Shown: positions 1-10,169, counted from the first letter of the stretch. The stretch: 64,000 nt of DNA from Alicycliphilus denitrificans K601 (GCF_000204645.1 NC_015422.1:2931001-2995000), one strand, 5' to 3'. The notes: generated by a model not told the origin, from the sequence alone. Numbers and translations: made by a program.

Positions 1-72
1 CCGCCACGCCTGGTCGGCCCCGCGCCCACCGGACTCCGGCCCGCCCCGACCAGGCTCGCGAAACTGCCTCCC

Positions 73-966
73 TTGCACAGCGCACCGTCGCGCCAGCGCT
101 GGGATAGCCTGTCCCCGGCGGCACGCCGCATCCTCGCCGTCACGGCCCTGTCCTTCGGCCTGCAGGCGCATGCGCTGCAGGTCGTGGAGGCCAGTGACGG
201 CGTGGCCGTCGAGGCCACCGCTTCCCTGAAAGAGCCCACCCGCATCCGCATCGAGGGCATGCCGATCACGGACGTGTTCGGCAACATCCATTCGAGCCAT
301 TGCGGCGGCTCGCCCTTGCCGGCCGCTGCGGCATCCCCCGGGGTGCCCTCCGCCACGCCCGGCCTGGTCACGGCGGCCGCCCTGACGTCCTCCGCGGTCA
401 ACCCGGCCGGCGACGTCATCGTCGAGTGCGACCGCGACAAGGGCGAGGTCTACATCCGCCCGGTCGGCGATGCGACGCGGCCGATCAACCTTTTCGTGTC
501 TTCGGCCAGCGCCACCTACACGCTGCTGCTGCGGCGCTCCGACACGCCGGCCGACACCATCGTCATCCGCGACAAGACGCCGCGAGCACTGCGCTCAGCC
601 GCGCCCGAGGCAGCACCGTCCGGCCCCGCGCCCAACCATGTGCGCACGATGAAGGCGCTGCTGGTGGCGATGGCCTCGGACCGCGTGCCGCAGGATGTCC
701 GGGTCGAAGAAACATCGCGTTCCATCCAGCTTTGGGCCGAGGCGCGCTTCACGCTGCTGCGCCTGTACGAGGGCCGCGGGCTCACCGGCGAAAAGTACAC
801 GCTGCAGAACGTCGGCACGGCCCCGATGGTGCTCGCCGAGCAGGAGTTCGACCGTCCGGACAGCCGTGCCGGCGGCGCGGTCGCCGGTATCGCGATCGAG
901 CACCACAACCTGCGGCCGGGCGAGACCACCAGCATCTACGTGATCCGGCGGGGAGGCACGCGATGA
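73..966 (+). CDS. traK: TraK-type secretin-like conjugation protein (F-type T4SS)
   Basis: Periplasmic/outer-membrane component that with TraV and TraB forms the F-type T4SS core channel. The N-terminus shows a hydrophobic export signal (residues about 20-35, ending near QAHA), then a beta-rich body with the early motif RIRIEGMPITDVFG typical of TraK. The TTG at 73 is the first in-frame start that leaves a sensible signal peptide, but the frame stays open to base 1, so the true start could be upstream. The stop overlaps the traB start (ATGA). Family assignment rests on position, size and signal peptide; about 300 aa fits. Confidence 0.82.
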   Translation: MHSAPSRQRWDSLSPAARRILAVTALSFGLQAHALQVVEASDGVAVEATASLKEPTRIRIEGMPITDVFGNIHSSHCGGSPLPAAAASPGVPSATPGLVTAAALTSSAVNPAGDVIVECDRDKGEVYIRPVGDATRPINLFVSSASATYTLLLRRSDTPADTIVIRDKTPRALRSAAPEAAPSGPAPNHVRTMKALLVAMASDRVPQDVRVEETSRSIQLWAEARFTLLRLYEGRGLTGEKYTLQNVGTAPMVLAEQEFDRPDSRAGGAVAGIAIEHHNLRPGETTSIYVIRRGGTR

Positions 967-2369
967 GCACGCCCTCCATGCCACCGGGCGGGCGCCCGCC
1001 CGGTTATGCCGTGCGCGGGCTGCTGGATCGCCTCTCGCCGCGCCAGCGGCAGTACGCCCTGCTGGCCGCCGTCCTGGGCGGCGGCATCGGCCTGCTGTGG
1101 CTGATCTTCAGCTTCTCCGGCACGAACCACCAGCCGCACGGGCGGGCCGCCCCAACGCGGCCCGGCGACGTCACCAACATCGGCGTCCTGCCGCCCGGCG
1201 GCCAGGTGAATCCGGTGGACCAGTGGGTCGGTACCGCGGGCCGGAAGCTGGCCCAGTACGAAACCGAGCGCGAGGAACAAAGCCGGCTCAACAAGGAGCG
1301 GCAGGCCTTCGAGGGGAGAACGATGCAGCGTTTCGCCGAACTGGAGCAGCGCCTGACCGCGAGCCAGCAGGCAGCCGCGCCGAAGCCCGCCGCACCGCCG
1401 CCACCGACGCCCACAGCTCCGGACCCGAGCCCCACGGCCATGCCGCCCGCAGCCAGCCTGCCGCCAGCGCCGCCGTCCACCGCCAGCGGCTTGGGCGCGA
1501 TACCGGCCGGACCGCCCCACCTGCAGCCGCCCGCACCGCCAGCACCGCCGACGCCCGTGATCTCCCGGGTAACACTGGCAGAGCGCGCGCGTCCACCCGC
1601 CGGTGGCGATGGCACAGCCGCGCGGGACGGCCCACCTGCGTCGGCCACCACGCCCAAGACGGTCTCGACCTTCCTGCCCGTCAGCTTCACGCGCGGCATC
1701 CTGCTCGGCGGCCTGGACGCCCCCACTGGCGGTCAGTCGCAATCGAATCCGCACCCGGTGCTGATCCGGCTCTCCGACAACAGCGTCCTGCCCAACCAGT
1801 TCCGCGGCGAGTACCGCGAGTGCTTCGTCATCGCGGCCGGCTACGGCGATATCAGCTCCGAGCGCGCCTACCTGCGCACCGAGAATCTGTCGTGCGTGCG
1901 CGCCGACGGCGCGACGCTCGAAGTGCGCATCCAGGGCAGCGTCTACGGCGAGGACGGCAAAGTCGGGATGCGCGGCAGGCTGGTGACCAAACAGGGGCAG
2001 ATGCTGGCGAATGCGCTCATGGCCGGGGTGGTCAGCGGTATCGGGCAGGGTCTGTCTACCGCCAACACCACCTACAGCACCTCGGCCCTCGGGACCATCG
2101 CGAGCGCGGACGGCAATGCCGACGCCTACCGGGCGGGCCTCGGGCAAGGCGTGGGCAAGGCCCTGGACCGCCTGGCCCAGTACTACATCAAGCTGGCCGA
2201 GAACACCTTTCCGGTCATCGAGGTCGACGCCGGCCGGCAGATCGACGTGGTGATCACCAAGGGCGTGCGCATCGACGTGCCGATGACCGCCATGGCCGGG
2301 CAGGCCACCCGCCGCTCCCCTTCCCACGAAACCCGCTACCTGGAGGCCACCGATGATGGCAACTACTGA
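963..2369 (+). CDS. traB: TraB-type inner-membrane scaffold of the conjugative T4SS
   Basis: 468 aa, VirB10-like. It spans from inner membrane to the outer-membrane core and links ATPase activity to the channel. Visible in order: a cytoplasmic tail, one membrane segment at about residues 31-51, a charged coiled coil at about 85-125, a long Pro/Ala linker at about 130-210, and a C-terminal beta-barrel-like domain. The ATG at 963 overlaps the traK stop; the open frame further upstream (to 300) is antisense-like noise inside traK and is not used. The 3' end overlaps dsbC by 17 bp, suggesting translational coupling. Confidence 0.9.
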   Translation: MSTPSMPPGGRPPGYAVRGLLDRLSPRQRQYALLAAVLGGGIGLLWLIFSFSGTNHQPHGRAAPTRPGDVTNIGVLPPGGQVNPVDQWVGTAGRKLAQYETEREEQSRLNKERQAFEGRTMQRFAELEQRLTASQQAAAPKPAAPPPPTPTAPDPSPTAMPPAASLPPAPPSTASGLGAIPAGPPHLQPPAPPAPPTPVISRVTLAERARPPAGGDGTAARDGPPASATTPKTVSTFLPVSFTRGILLGGLDAPTGGQSQSNPHPVLIRLSDNSVLPNQFRGEYRECFVIAAGYGDISSERAYLRTENLSCVRADGATLEVRIQGSVYGEDGKVGMRGRLVTKQGQMLANALMAGVVSGIGQGLSTANTTYSTSALGTIASADGNADAYRAGLGQGVGKALDRLAQYYIKLAENTFPVIEVDAGRQIDVVITKGVRIDVPMTAMAGQATRRSPSHETRYLEATDDGNY

Positions 2370-3198
2370 CCCCGTGCGCGCGCGGCGCCCTCGTTTCGCC
2401 GCAAGGCTTCTCCCTGCGGCGCTGTGCGCGGTGCTGCTGGCCGCCGCCACCCCCGGCCAAGCCACGACGCCCGACGAAACCCGCCTGCTCGGCGCGCTGC
2501 GCATGGCCCATCCCGGCACCCAGTTCACCGAGGTGGCACGCACCGAGGTCGAGGGCCTCTACGAGGTCTGGATGAACGGCAACGTGGCCTACGTCACGGC
2601 CGCCAACCCGCGCTTCTTCGTGTTCGGCCGCCTCTTCGACACGGCCAGCATGCGCGACATCACGGGCCCCAGGATCGCACAGCGTAGCGCTGCCCAAGGT
2701 GCTCAACTCCAGTCGGAGTCGACGTCGGCAGCACCCGTCTCGATCGACCAGTTGCCGCTGAACGACGCGATCAAGACCGTGCGCGGCAATGGCCAGCGCA
2801 AGGTCGCGGTCTTCAGCGATCCGAACTGCATCTACTGCAAGCAGCTGGAGCCCGAGGTCGCTGGCATCGACAACGTCACTGTCTACACCTTCCTCGTGCC
2901 CTTCCAGGGCGAGGCCCGGCCGGTCGCGATCTGGTGCTCCGCCGACCGCGAGCGCGCCTGGCGGCAATGGATGCTGCAAGCTGACGCGAGTCTGCAGCAG
3001 CCGACTGCAAGCTGCGAGCACCCGATCGCGCGCAACCTCGAACTGGCACGCAGGCTCGGGGTGCAGGGAACACCCACGCTGATCTGGGCCGACGGCACGC
3101 GCACCGACGGCTACGTCGGCCGCCAGGTGCTGGAGGCCCGGCTCGCCGAAGCCGCCAAGTCCGCATCCAAGCCGGCCAGCACGGGGAAACGGCCATGA
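2353..3198 (+). CDS. dsbC: DsbC-like periplasmic disulfide isomerase of the T4SS operon
   Basis: 281 aa, exported thiol-disulfide isomerase. A cleavable signal covers about residues 1-37; an N-terminal DsbC dimerisation domain follows ([13 protein letters not shown]), then a thioredoxin fold with the redox motif CIYC at residues 159-162 and a cis-Pro segment GTPTLIW. In SXT/R391-type and related systems a dsbC gene inside the tra operon is common, and its likely clients here are the cysteine-rich TraN and TraU. It overlaps traB upstream and traV downstream (ATGA). Confidence 0.9.
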   Translation: MMATTDPVRARRPRFAARLLPAALCAVLLAAATPGQATTPDETRLLGALRMAHPGTQFTEVARTEVEGLYEVWMNGNVAYVTAANPRFFVFGRLFDTASMRDITGPRIAQRSAAQGAQLQSESTSAAPVSIDQLPLNDAIKTVRGNGQRKVAVFSDPNCIYCKQLEPEVAGIDNVTVYTFLVPFQGEARPVAIWCSADRERAWRQWMLQADASLQQPTASCEHPIARNLELARRLGVQGTPTLIWADGTRTDGYVGRQVLEARLAEAAKSASKPASTGKRP

Positions 3199-3839
3199 GC
3201 ACGACAACGCTGCGCCTCTGCGCCATGGCCCTGCTCTTGCCGCTGGCCGCCTGCGTCAACATGTCTGGGCTCAGCGGCGGGTCCAAATACGCCTGCGCGG
3301 CGCCCGAGGGCGTGGCCTGCGACTCGGTGTCGGGCACCTACGCCAACGCGCTGCACGAGAACCTTCCCAGCCAGCGGACGTCGGGCACCGCCGCGGGCGA
3401 TGCAGCGGCGCCGTCGAGGAGCGCGGTGCCCGTCGCACCGGCCCCGGCCCGTCAGCCGCTCGCGGCTCCCACAGCCGCGAATGCGTTGGCAGGCACCGGC
3501 GACGCGCCCGCCCTGGCGCTGCGCTCCCAGGCCCGTGTCCTGCGGCTGTGGACCAAGCCCTGGGAGGACGCCGACGGCGACCTGTGGGACCAGGGCTACG
3601 TCTACGTCCAGGTGGACACCGGGCGCTGGCAGATCGACCGCGTCCGCCAGCGCATCCGCGACCAGTACGCGCCGCTGCGCCCACCGCCCGCGGCCCCCGC
3701 CCCATCCTCGTCCGGCCAGGCACCCACCGAGACCGACGCGCCCGCCCCCTCCGAGGGCGCGGTGCAGCGGCCCACGTCCCTCAATCCCTTCCCTTCGCTC
3801 AGTCGGCCCCCGGCGGGCCTGGGCACCCATCCGCAGTGA
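3195..3839 (+). CDS. traV: TraV-type outer-membrane lipoprotein of the T4SS core
   Basis: 214 aa, VirB7-like lipoprotein. The signal ends in the lipobox LAAC (Cys at about residue 19), so it is predicted to be lipidated in the outer membrane. The following segment, [29 protein letters not shown], carries the conserved TraV cysteine pair; it is given here as a description only of residues about 24-52. The C-terminus is Pro/Ala rich. Starts by ATGA overlap with dsbC and ends 7 bp before traC. Confidence 0.85.
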   Translation: MSTTTLRLCAMALLLPLAACVNMSGLSGGSKYACAAPEGVACDSVSGTYANALHENLPSQRTSGTAAGDAAAPSRSAVPVAPAPARQPLAAPTAANALAGTGDAPALALRSQARVLRLWTKPWEDADGDLWDQGYVYVQVDTGRWQIDRVRQRIRDQYAPLRPPPAAPAPSSSGQAPTETDAPAPSEGAVQRPTSLNPFPSLSRPPAGLGTHPQ

Positions 3840-3846
3840 GGCCACC

Positions 3847-6429
3847 ATGCGCATACCCTCCACCGAAGCCCCGTCCGGCGAGTTCCGCGCGGCACCGCTG
3901 TTCCCCTTCGCACTGCCAGCGGACACACCGGCCGAACAGTTCGCTGGCTGGCTGCCCTACTCGGCCTACCTCGCCGAAGAGAAGCTCTTCGTGAACCGCG
4001 ACGGCATGGGCTTCCTTCTGGAAGTGATGCCGCAGTCGGGCGCCGACGAGCGCATGGCCGAGGTGCTGGTCTCGCTCTACGCCAACTGCCCGCCGGACAC
4101 CGGCCTGCAGTTCCACTTGTTCGCCTCGCCGCACATCCGCCACCAGTTGCGCCAGTACACCAACCTGCGCGTGGAAGACGAGGACCAGGCCGAGAAGGCC
4201 CGCCCCTTCGGGCGGCCCGTGCCCAACGAGAACCTGTTCCGCAAGCTCGCTCGACAGCGCGTGCAGCACCTGCTGCGCGGCACGCAGACCTCGCTCACCG
4301 CGGGCTTCCACTACACCTTGCGGGACTTCCGGCTGATGCTGAGCGTGTCCTTCCCCGGCGATGCGGCGGATCTGAACAGCCGCGAGGCGCTGCTGACGCT
4401 GCGCGACTCGATGGCCGCCACGCTGCGCGCGGCCATGCTGCCCAACCGCGTGTGCGACGCGGCCGACCTCATCAACTGGTGCGCCCTCTTCACGAACCCC
4501 GACCGGATCGCGCACTCGGACGCGGAAGACCTGCAGTTCGATGACGATCGGTGGCTGCACTACGACGATGGCCGGGAGATTCGGGACCAGATCGTGGACT
4601 TCGACACCATCCAGGATCCGCATCCCTCCGGCATCACCCTATGGAAGGAAACCAGCGCCGAGGTGCTGGAAGCGCGCTTCTACTCGATCAAGAGTTTCCC
4701 GGAGAAATTCGCGTTATGGCAGATGGGCTCGCTGATCGGCGACCTCATGCAGCCGGCGCTGCAGTACAGCGCGCCCTTCCTCATCACGCTGGGCGTGCAC
4801 ATCCTGGACCCCAACGCCACCAAGTCCGTCGTCACCGCGAACCACGTGCGCGCCACCCAGAACGCCAAAAGCAAGATGGCGGATGTGATGCCGGATGTGA
4901 GGAAGAAGCTCGACGACTGGTCCGCCGCGGCGAACGCCATCGACACCGGCGGCAGCCTCGTCAGTCTGTACCACCAGCTCGCGATCTTCACCCACCCGGA
5001 CAAGTCCGCCTCGGCGCACGAGGCCGCCAACGCGATCTGGCGCGCACGGGGTTTTCAGCTCAATTCCGACGCCTACATGCACAGGCAGGCCTTGCTCGCG
5101 AGCCTGCCCATGACGCTGACGCCGAGGATGCACAAGGACCTGGGCAAGATGCGCCGCGTCACGCGCAAGACCATGTCGAACGCGATCCACATGGCGCCGC
5201 TCATTGCGGAGTGGCGCGGCACGCGCACGCCGGCGCTGGTCTTCGGCGGCCGTCGCGGCCAGGTCATGACGCTCGACCTCTACGACAACGATCTCGGGAA
5301 CTACAACTTCGCCATCATCGGCGCCCCCGGCAGCGGCAAATCGGTGCTGATGAACGAGCTGGCCTGGTCCTACCGCGCGATCGGCGCGAAGGTCTGGATG
5401 CTGGACCTGGGCCGCAGCTTCGAGAAGCTCTGCAGGAAAGCGCAGGGCACCTACATCGAGTTCCGCGCGGATTCCAACATCTGCCTGAACCCGTTCACGA
5501 TCGTGCGCGACATCAACGAAGACATCGACATGCTCGTGCCGGGCATCGCCAAGATGTGCTCGATGCAGCATACGCTGGAGGAGGTGCAGTACAAGGCCAT
5601 CTCCGCCATGGTGCTCAAGCTCTGGCGCGAACATGGCCCGGACCTCACGATCACCGGCGTGCGCGACGCCTTCAAGACCGGGACCATCGAGGAACTTGGC
5701 GTCAACGGTGACCAGCGCATACGGGACCTGGCGATCATGCTCAACCCTTACGCCAAGGGTGGGCAGTACGAGCGCTTCTTCGAGGGCCGGTCCAACGTCG
5801 ATTTCAGCAACGATTTCATAGTCGTCGAGAATGAGGAACTCAAGCGCCGGCCCGACCTGCACGCGGTGGTCAACATCCTTCTGTTGCACCAGATCACCGG
5901 GGAGATGTACCTCACGCGCAACCGGCGCAAGGTGCTTTTCATCGACGAGCTGAAACAGCAGTTGGGGGACATCGGCGCCGACGATCCCGTCAAGGCGGCC
6001 GTGGTGGAGGAGGCAGCACGCCGTGCGCGCAAGTACGGGGGCGCGCTCGGCACTGCTACCCAAAGCGCCGACGACTACTACGGCAGCGCCCAGATGGAAG
6101 CGGCGTTCAACTGTTCCGACTGGGTGTTCCTGCTGCGGCAGAAGCCCGAATCCATCGAGATGCTCGACCGCAAGGGGCGCCTGTCCATGGACGAGCCGAA
6201 GAAGCGACTGCTCAACTCGCTGCGCACCGAGGCCGGCGCTTTTTCCGAACTCTACATTTCCTCGCCCGTCGGCGAGGGTGTCGCCCGCAACATCCTCGAC
6301 CCGGCGACCCATCTGCTGTTCTCCAACAAGCTGGAGGACAACGCCCCGATTGACGAACTGCGCGCCCAGGGCCTGTCGATCGACGAGGCCATCACCGAGC
6401 TGCTGCGGCAGCGGGGGTACGCGCTATGA
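3847..6429 (+). CDS. traC: TraC/VirB4-family T4SS ATPase
   Basis: 860 aa cytoplasmic ATPase that energises pilus assembly. The Walker A motif GAPGSGKS lies at residues 492-499, a Walker B-like stretch KVLFIDELKQ follows about 200 residues later, and there is a long N-terminal TraC_F_IV-type domain. Length matches F TraC (about 875 aa). The ATG at 3847 is chosen because it follows traV directly and starts the conserved N-terminus; the longer open frame upstream overlaps traV and has no family resemblance. It ends by ATGA overlap with trbI. Confidence 0.95.
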   Translation: MRIPSTEAPSGEFRAAPLFPFALPADTPAEQFAGWLPYSAYLAEEKLFVNRDGMGFLLEVMPQSGADERMAEVLVSLYANCPPDTGLQFHLFASPHIRHQLRQYTNLRVEDEDQAEKARPFGRPVPNENLFRKLARQRVQHLLRGTQTSLTAGFHYTLRDFRLMLSVSFPGDAADLNSREALLTLRDSMAATLRAAMLPNRVCDAADLINWCALFTNPDRIAHSDAEDLQFDDDRWLHYDDGREIRDQIVDFDTIQDPHPSGITLWKETSAEVLEARFYSIKSFPEKFALWQMGSLIGDLMQPALQYSAPFLITLGVHILDPNATKSVVTANHVRATQNAKSKMADVMPDVRKKLDDWSAAANAIDTGGSLVSLYHQLAIFTHPDKSASAHEAANAIWRARGFQLNSDAYMHRQALLASLPMTLTPRMHKDLGKMRRVTRKTMSNAIHMAPLIAEWRGTRTPALVFGGRRGQVMTLDLYDNDLGNYNFAIIGAPGSGKSVLMNELAWSYRAIGAKVWMLDLGRSFEKLCRKAQGTYIEFRADSNICLNPFTIVRDINEDIDMLVPGIAKMCSMQHTLEEVQYKAISAMVLKLWREHGPDLTITGVRDAFKTGTIEELGVNGDQRIRDLAIMLNPYAKGGQYERFFEGRSNVDFSNDFIVVENEELKRRPDLHAVVNILLLHQITGEMYLTRNRRKVLFIDELKQQLGDIGADDPVKAAVVEEAARRARKYGGALGTATQSADDYYGSAQMEAAFNCSDWVFLLRQKPESIEMLDRKGRLSMDEPKKRLLNSLRTEAGAFSELYISSPVGEGVARNILDPATHLLFSNKLEDNAPIDELRAQGLSIDEAITELLRQRGYAL

Positions 6430-6785
6430 GGGCGCTCCTGCTGCATGCGCTCGTCGCCGCGCTACTCGCCGCTGCCGGCATCGCGGCCTACGACCGCTGG
6501 GTGCTGCGGCCCACGCTCGTCGTCGGCGTGGTGGACCTGTCGGAGGTCTACCGCGCCAAGGAAGCCGAGTTCACGCAGATGCTCACAAGCACCGGCACCG
6601 GCACCGAGGCCGAACGCGAACAGGCGCTCGCACTGGCTCGCCGCTTCTCGCAGCGCCTGCCCGCGGCGCTGGAGGAACTGCCGCGCGAGTGCGGCTGCCT
6701 GGTGGTGATCAAGAGCGCGATCGCCGGTGCGCCGAACAGCCGCGATCTCACGCCGGTGCTACGCAGAAAGGTAGACCATCCATGA
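6426..6785 (+). CDS. trbI: TrbI-like F-type T4SS inner-membrane protein
   Basis: 119 aa with one N-terminal membrane segment (about residues 4-22) and a small periplasmic domain beginning VVGVVDLSEVYRAKEAEF, the pattern seen in F-type TrbI proteins. In F, TrbI influences pilus retraction. It sits between traC and the S26 peptidase gene with ATGA overlaps on both sides, the same place TrbI occupies relative to traW in F. Sequence is short, so the family call is moderately sure. Confidence 0.7.
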   Translation: MRALLLHALVAALLAAAGIAAYDRWVLRPTLVVGVVDLSEVYRAKEAEFTQMLTSTGTGTEAEREQALALARRFSQRLPAALEELPRECGCLVVIKSAIAGAPNSRDLTPVLRRKVDHP

Positions 6786-7369
6786 CCGAACCCGTCTCCA
6801 CCAATGCGGCCATCCAGGCGTCTGGCTGGTGGCGCCTCCACGTCCGATCCTTCGCGGAGTTCCTGCGCCACATGCGGCGGCGCTGGTACCTGTACCTGCC
6901 GGTACTCGCGATCTGGGGCTTCGCCTACGTGCGCCTGTTCGTCGACCCAACGCCGCGCGTGCCGCTGCTCGTGAACTGGACACCAAGCCTGCCGTACCAC
7001 GTGGCGCTGATGCAGTTCCAGCAGAGGCCCGTGCGGCGCGGCGACCTGATCGTCTTCGCCTTTGCTGGCGAGGCACAGGCGCACTACCGCGGCCTGCGCG
7101 GCCAGCCTTTCTTCAAGCGGGTGCGCGGCGTTCCCGGCGATGTGGTCACGGTCTCGGACCGCACGGTCTTCGTCAACGGCGAAGCCGTGGGCCGGGCCAA
7201 GACCCACGCCTACGACGGCCATCCGCTCGCGCCCATCGCCCCGGTGGTGATCCCGCCGGGCCACTACTACGTCCAGGGCATCGGGCTCCACAGCTTCGAC
7301 TCGCGCTATGCCGAGAGCGGACTGGTGCGCGATGGGCAGGTGCTGGGCATCGTCCAGCCGATCTTCTGA
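6782..7369 (+). CDS. TraF/TrhF-type S26 signal peptidase of the conjugation system
   Basis: 195 aa, one membrane segment at about residues 36-54, then a serine peptidase S26 fold: catalytic Ser in NWTPSLPYHV, box with Lys in FFKRVRGVPGD, and a C-terminal box near HSFDSRYAESGLV. Such peptidases process pilin or relaxase-associated precursors (TraF of RP4, TrhF of R27/SXT). The canonical Gly after the catalytic Ser-x-Pro is replaced, but the Ser/Lys dyad is kept. It starts inside the end of trbI and is followed by a small exported protein gene 11 bp downstream. Confidence 0.88.
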   Translation: MTEPVSTNAAIQASGWWRLHVRSFAEFLRHMRRRWYLYLPVLAIWGFAYVRLFVDPTPRVPLLVNWTPSLPYHVALMQFQQRPVRRGDLIVFAFAGEAQAHYRGLRGQPFFKRVRGVPGDVVTVSDRTVFVNGEAVGRAKTHAYDGHPLAPIAPVVIPPGHYYVQGIGLHSFDSRYAESGLVRDGQVLGIVQPIF

Positions 7370-7380
7370 GGAGTCGGACC

Positions 7381-7788
7381 ATGCCCCGTAAATCCAGCAT
7401 CGCCCCCCGCGTGGGCGCCAGCCTCGGCCTCCTGCTGGCTATTCTGGCGGCGGCCTCGAATCCCGGGCGGGCGCAGACCAGCCCGGCCTTCGGTCCGGTG
7501 AGCACGCCTTCCACGGCCGCGCCCGCCGATGACATGCCGCTGGCCGACTACCTCGGCCTGCTGCGGCAGATCGCCCCGGCCGCCGAGCAGGGAGCCCGCA
7601 CCTACCTCGCCGCCGCGCAACTGCGCTGCGGCCGCGCGCCGACCACGACCGAGCTGCGGCAGGCCCTGTCCGAGGGTGACGGCCACCCGGCGCTGATGGG
7701 GCTGATTCGCGCCGCCCACCAGCAAAACAAGGCGGCGCGGGACCGGTGGATCGCACAGATCCCGTGCCCGCGGGGAGCTGCGCGATGA
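7381..7788 (+). CDS. Unknown exported protein in the tra operon, between S26 peptidase and traW
   Basis: 135 aa, not recognised. A signal peptide (residues about 1-31, cut near GRAQ) is followed by a mainly helical body with two cysteines (one near residue 81 in AQLRCGRAP, one near the C-terminus in IPCPRG) that could form a disulfide. GGAG lies 8 nt before the ATG. Its stop overlaps traW. Place and export signal suggest a T4SS accessory factor; nothing in the sequence gives a function. Confidence 0.75.
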   Translation: MPRKSSIAPRVGASLGLLLAILAAASNPGRAQTSPAFGPVSTPSTAAPADDMPLADYLGLLRQIAPAAEQGARTYLAAAQLRCGRAPTTTELRQALSEGDGHPALMGLIRAAHQQNKAARDRWIAQIPCPRGAAR

Positions 7789-8414
7789 AGCGCACCGCCT
7801 CTTTCGCCATCGCCCTGCTGGCCGGGACCGGCCTGCCCACGCTCGCCACCGACCTCGGCACCCTGGGGCCGACCTACGAGATCGCCGAGCCCCACCTTCT
7901 TCGCATGATCGAGGAGCGCCTGCGGGACAAGGAACGCTCGGGCGAACTGGCCCGCATCGAGCAAGAGGCGCGCGCCCGCGGCACCGACATCGTCAGGAAT
8001 CCCGTGCCGGTAGCCAGCGTGCGGACCACCGCCACGCCGCGCACCTTTTACTTCAACCCCACTTACACGCTCGACCGCAACCTCCTGGGCGCCCAGGGCG
8101 AGCTGCTGTTCGCCGCGGGCACAAAGGCCAATCCGCTGGACATCGTGTCCCTCTCGCGCCACCTGCTGTTCTTCGACGCACGCGACAGCCGCCAAGTCCG
8201 CCGCGCACGCGAGCTGATGACGCACTACCAGGGCAAGGTGAAGCCGATCCTGACCGGCGGCTCCTACCTGGATCTCATGAAGTCCTGGCGCGTCCCCGTC
8301 TACTACGACCAGCAGGGGATGCTCACGCGGCGCCTGGGCATCACACAGGTGCCCGCCCTCGTCTCGCAGGAGGGCAAGCGGCTGCGCATCGACGAAATGG
8401 AGGTGACGCAATGA
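7785..8414 (+). CDS. traW: TraW-type periplasmic T4SS assembly protein
   Basis: 209 aa exported protein. The signal peptide ends near TLAT; the mature start DLGTLGPTYEIAEPHLL is the TraW hallmark, and the C-terminal half has the thioredoxin-like pattern seen in TraW (GGSYLDLMKSWRVPVYYDQQG ... LGITQVPALV, described not quoted in full). In F, TraW works with TraU and TrbC in pilus assembly; these three are adjacent here. The start is the ATG at 7785 in the ATGA overlap, not the in-frame ATG 39 bp upstream, because only the former begins with the signal peptide. Confidence 0.9.
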   Translation: MKRTASFAIALLAGTGLPTLATDLGTLGPTYEIAEPHLLRMIEERLRDKERSGELARIEQEARARGTDIVRNPVPVASVRTTATPRTFYFNPTYTLDRNLLGAQGELLFAAGTKANPLDIVSLSRHLLFFDARDSRQVRRARELMTHYQGKVKPILTGGSYLDLMKSWRVPVYYDQQGMLTRRLGITQVPALVSQEGKRLRIDEMEVTQ

Positions 8415-9430
8415 AGCGCCCCTGGTTCACCTCCTTGCTCCGATGGCTGTCCGGACTGGCCCTGGCTGCAGGCGGCGCTGCCGCAGGCGCGACCACCTGC
8501 ACCGGCAAGTTCCCCAACCCCATCACGGACATCTGCTGGAGCTGCATCCTGCCGCTGAGCATCGGCAGCGCCCGCATCGGCGACTTCGGTTCGCAGGAAG
8601 ACATCGAAAACCCCGGCAGCCCGCTGTGCACCTGCGGCGTCAACCCGGTGATCGGCCTGTCGGTCGGCTTCTGGGAGCCGGCCCGGCACGTCGAGGCCGT
8701 GCGCAAGCCCTTCTGCCTGACCTCGCTCGGCGGCATCGACCTCAATCCCGGCATCCCGGCACCCGAGGCCGCGCGATTCACACGGTCCGAGGGCGATGGC
8801 GATGGTGGCAGTTTCTACCAGGCCCATTTCTACGTGAACCCCGTCCTCTACTACCTGGAGGTGGTCACCGATTTCCCCTGCCTGGAAAAGGGCAGCTTCG
8901 ACCTGGCCTACCTCACGGAGGTCGACCCGCTCTGGGCCGACGACGAACTCACGCTGATCATCAACCCGGACGCCGTGCTGTTCGCCAATCCGGTGGCCAT
9001 CGCGGCCTGCGCTGCCGACTGCGTGGCGGCCTCGCTTGGCTTCGGGATCCGGGAGATGTTCTGGTGCGCCGGCTGCCAGGGCGGCCTTTATCCCATGAAC
9101 GGCCATGTTCCGTACCACTTGGGCGGCGTGCGCACCGCCGCGCTGATGGCACAGCGGCTGACGGCCAAGATGCACCGCGAGCTGATCGCCTGGGGCTGGC
9201 ACGGCACACCCGGCCTGTGCGGACCGTACTTCCTGCCCGTCATGGACAAGGCCGCCTACAAGACCCAGCTCACCCATCCAATCCCGGCCACGTCAAAGGA
9301 AACCGGCAAGTGCTGCCGGCCTTTCGGCCGCCAGACCGTCACCTGGAGCGCTGGCAAGGAGTACCCGGTACGAGGCGAGGACTTCAGCTTCATCTTGTTC
9401 AGAAAGAGGAACTGCTGTGTGGGCTACTGA
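8411..9430 (+). CDS. traU: TraU conjugation protein
   Basis: 339 aa periplasmic protein, cysteine-rich, needed for mating-pair formation. Signal peptide about residues 1-28, then CTGKFPNPITDICWSCILP, the characteristic TraU N-terminal block with three cysteines, followed by conserved PLCTCG and LWCAGC-type pairs. Length matches F TraU (330 aa). Overlaps traW by 4 bp and trbC by 14 bp. Disulfide formation probably relies on the operon's own DsbC. Confidence 0.95.
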   Translation: MKRPWFTSLLRWLSGLALAAGGAAAGATTCTGKFPNPITDICWSCILPLSIGSARIGDFGSQEDIENPGSPLCTCGVNPVIGLSVGFWEPARHVEAVRKPFCLTSLGGIDLNPGIPAPEAARFTRSEGDGDGGSFYQAHFYVNPVLYYLEVVTDFPCLEKGSFDLAYLTEVDPLWADDELTLIINPDAVLFANPVAIAACAADCVAASLGFGIREMFWCAGCQGGLYPMNGHVPYHLGGVRTAALMAQRLTAKMHRELIAWGWHGTPGLCGPYFLPVMDKAAYKTQLTHPIPATSKETGKCCRPFGRQTVTWSAGKEYPVRGEDFSFILFRKRNCCVGY

Positions 9431-10169
9431 CCTTCTCTCGCGACACCGGATCGCCTCGGCCTTGGCGCTGGCGCTGCACGCGACGGCGGCAACGGCCGCC
9501 GGACCCGACATCACCGAGGCCGACCTCGAGCGCGTGGGCCGCGAGCAGCCCACCGTCACCGAGCAGGACATCGAGCAGGCGCGGCGCAGGCATCGCGAGC
9601 CGGGCGAGGCCGAGCTGAAAGCGGCACCCGTGCCGTCGGCGCCGGCCATCGAGGCCCTGCCCCAGCCGGCGACGCGCACGCCGATAGACCTCGAAGCGCT
9701 GGCGCGAGGCTACGCCTCGCAGGTCGACGCGATGCAGGCCGCCGAAGGGCTGGCGCGCGGGCCGGGCCTGTTCGTCTTCGTGAGCCTGTCGATGCCACGG
9801 CCCGCCCTGCAGCGCCTGATCGATCAGGCCGCGCGCGCCCGCGCCTCGGTCATCCTACGCGGCCTCGTCAAGGGATCGCTGCGCGAGACCGTGGCGCAAC
9901 TGCAGCCGCTCATCGGTACGCGCCAGGTGGCGGTGCAGATCGACCCCCCGGCATTCGACCGTTTTTCCATCGTGCGCGTGCCCAGTTTCGTGCTCGTGCG
10001 CGACGGCACGCGGCCGGTGTCCTGCGCCAGCGGTACCTGCGCGCCACCCGAGGCCTTCCTGCGCACGGCGGGCGACGTGAGCCTGGACTACGCGCTGGAG
10101 CACATGGTGCGCACCGCCCCGGCGTTCCAGGGCGATGCCGCGGGTTTCCTGCAACGGCTGAAGGAGTAG
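9417..10169 (+). CDS. trbC: TrbC-type F-pilus assembly protein
   Basis: 250 aa exported protein. Start is a GTG (9417) inside the end of traU, with AAGAGGA 6 nt upstream. A signal peptide ends near TAAG; an acidic helical linker follows; the C-terminal half carries the TrbC_Ftype core GPGLFVFVSLSMPRPALQRL and a second strand-loop VPSFVLVRDG. F TrbC is a periplasmic partner of TraW; here the two genes are separated only by traU. Confidence 0.88.
   Translation: MWATDLLSRHRIASALALALHATAATAAGPDITEADLERVGREQPTVTEQDIEQARRRHREPGEAELKAAPVPSAPAIEALPQPATRTPIDLEALARGYASQVDAMQAAEGLARGPGLFVFVSLSMPRPALQRLIDQAARARASVILRGLVKGSLRETVAQLQPLIGTRQVAVQIDPPAFDRFSIVRVPSFVLVRDGTRPVSCASGTCAPPEAFLRTAGDVSLDYALEHMVRTAPAFQGDAAGFLQRLKE

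Noticed and set aside
300..962. Upstream extension of traB
   Set aside because: Lies in another frame of traK; TraB has its normal start and helix from 963.
936..2543. 535-residue open frame on the minus strand
   Set aside because: Antisense to traB and the start of dsbC, with no recognisable domain; the plus-strand genes are overlapped and coupled.
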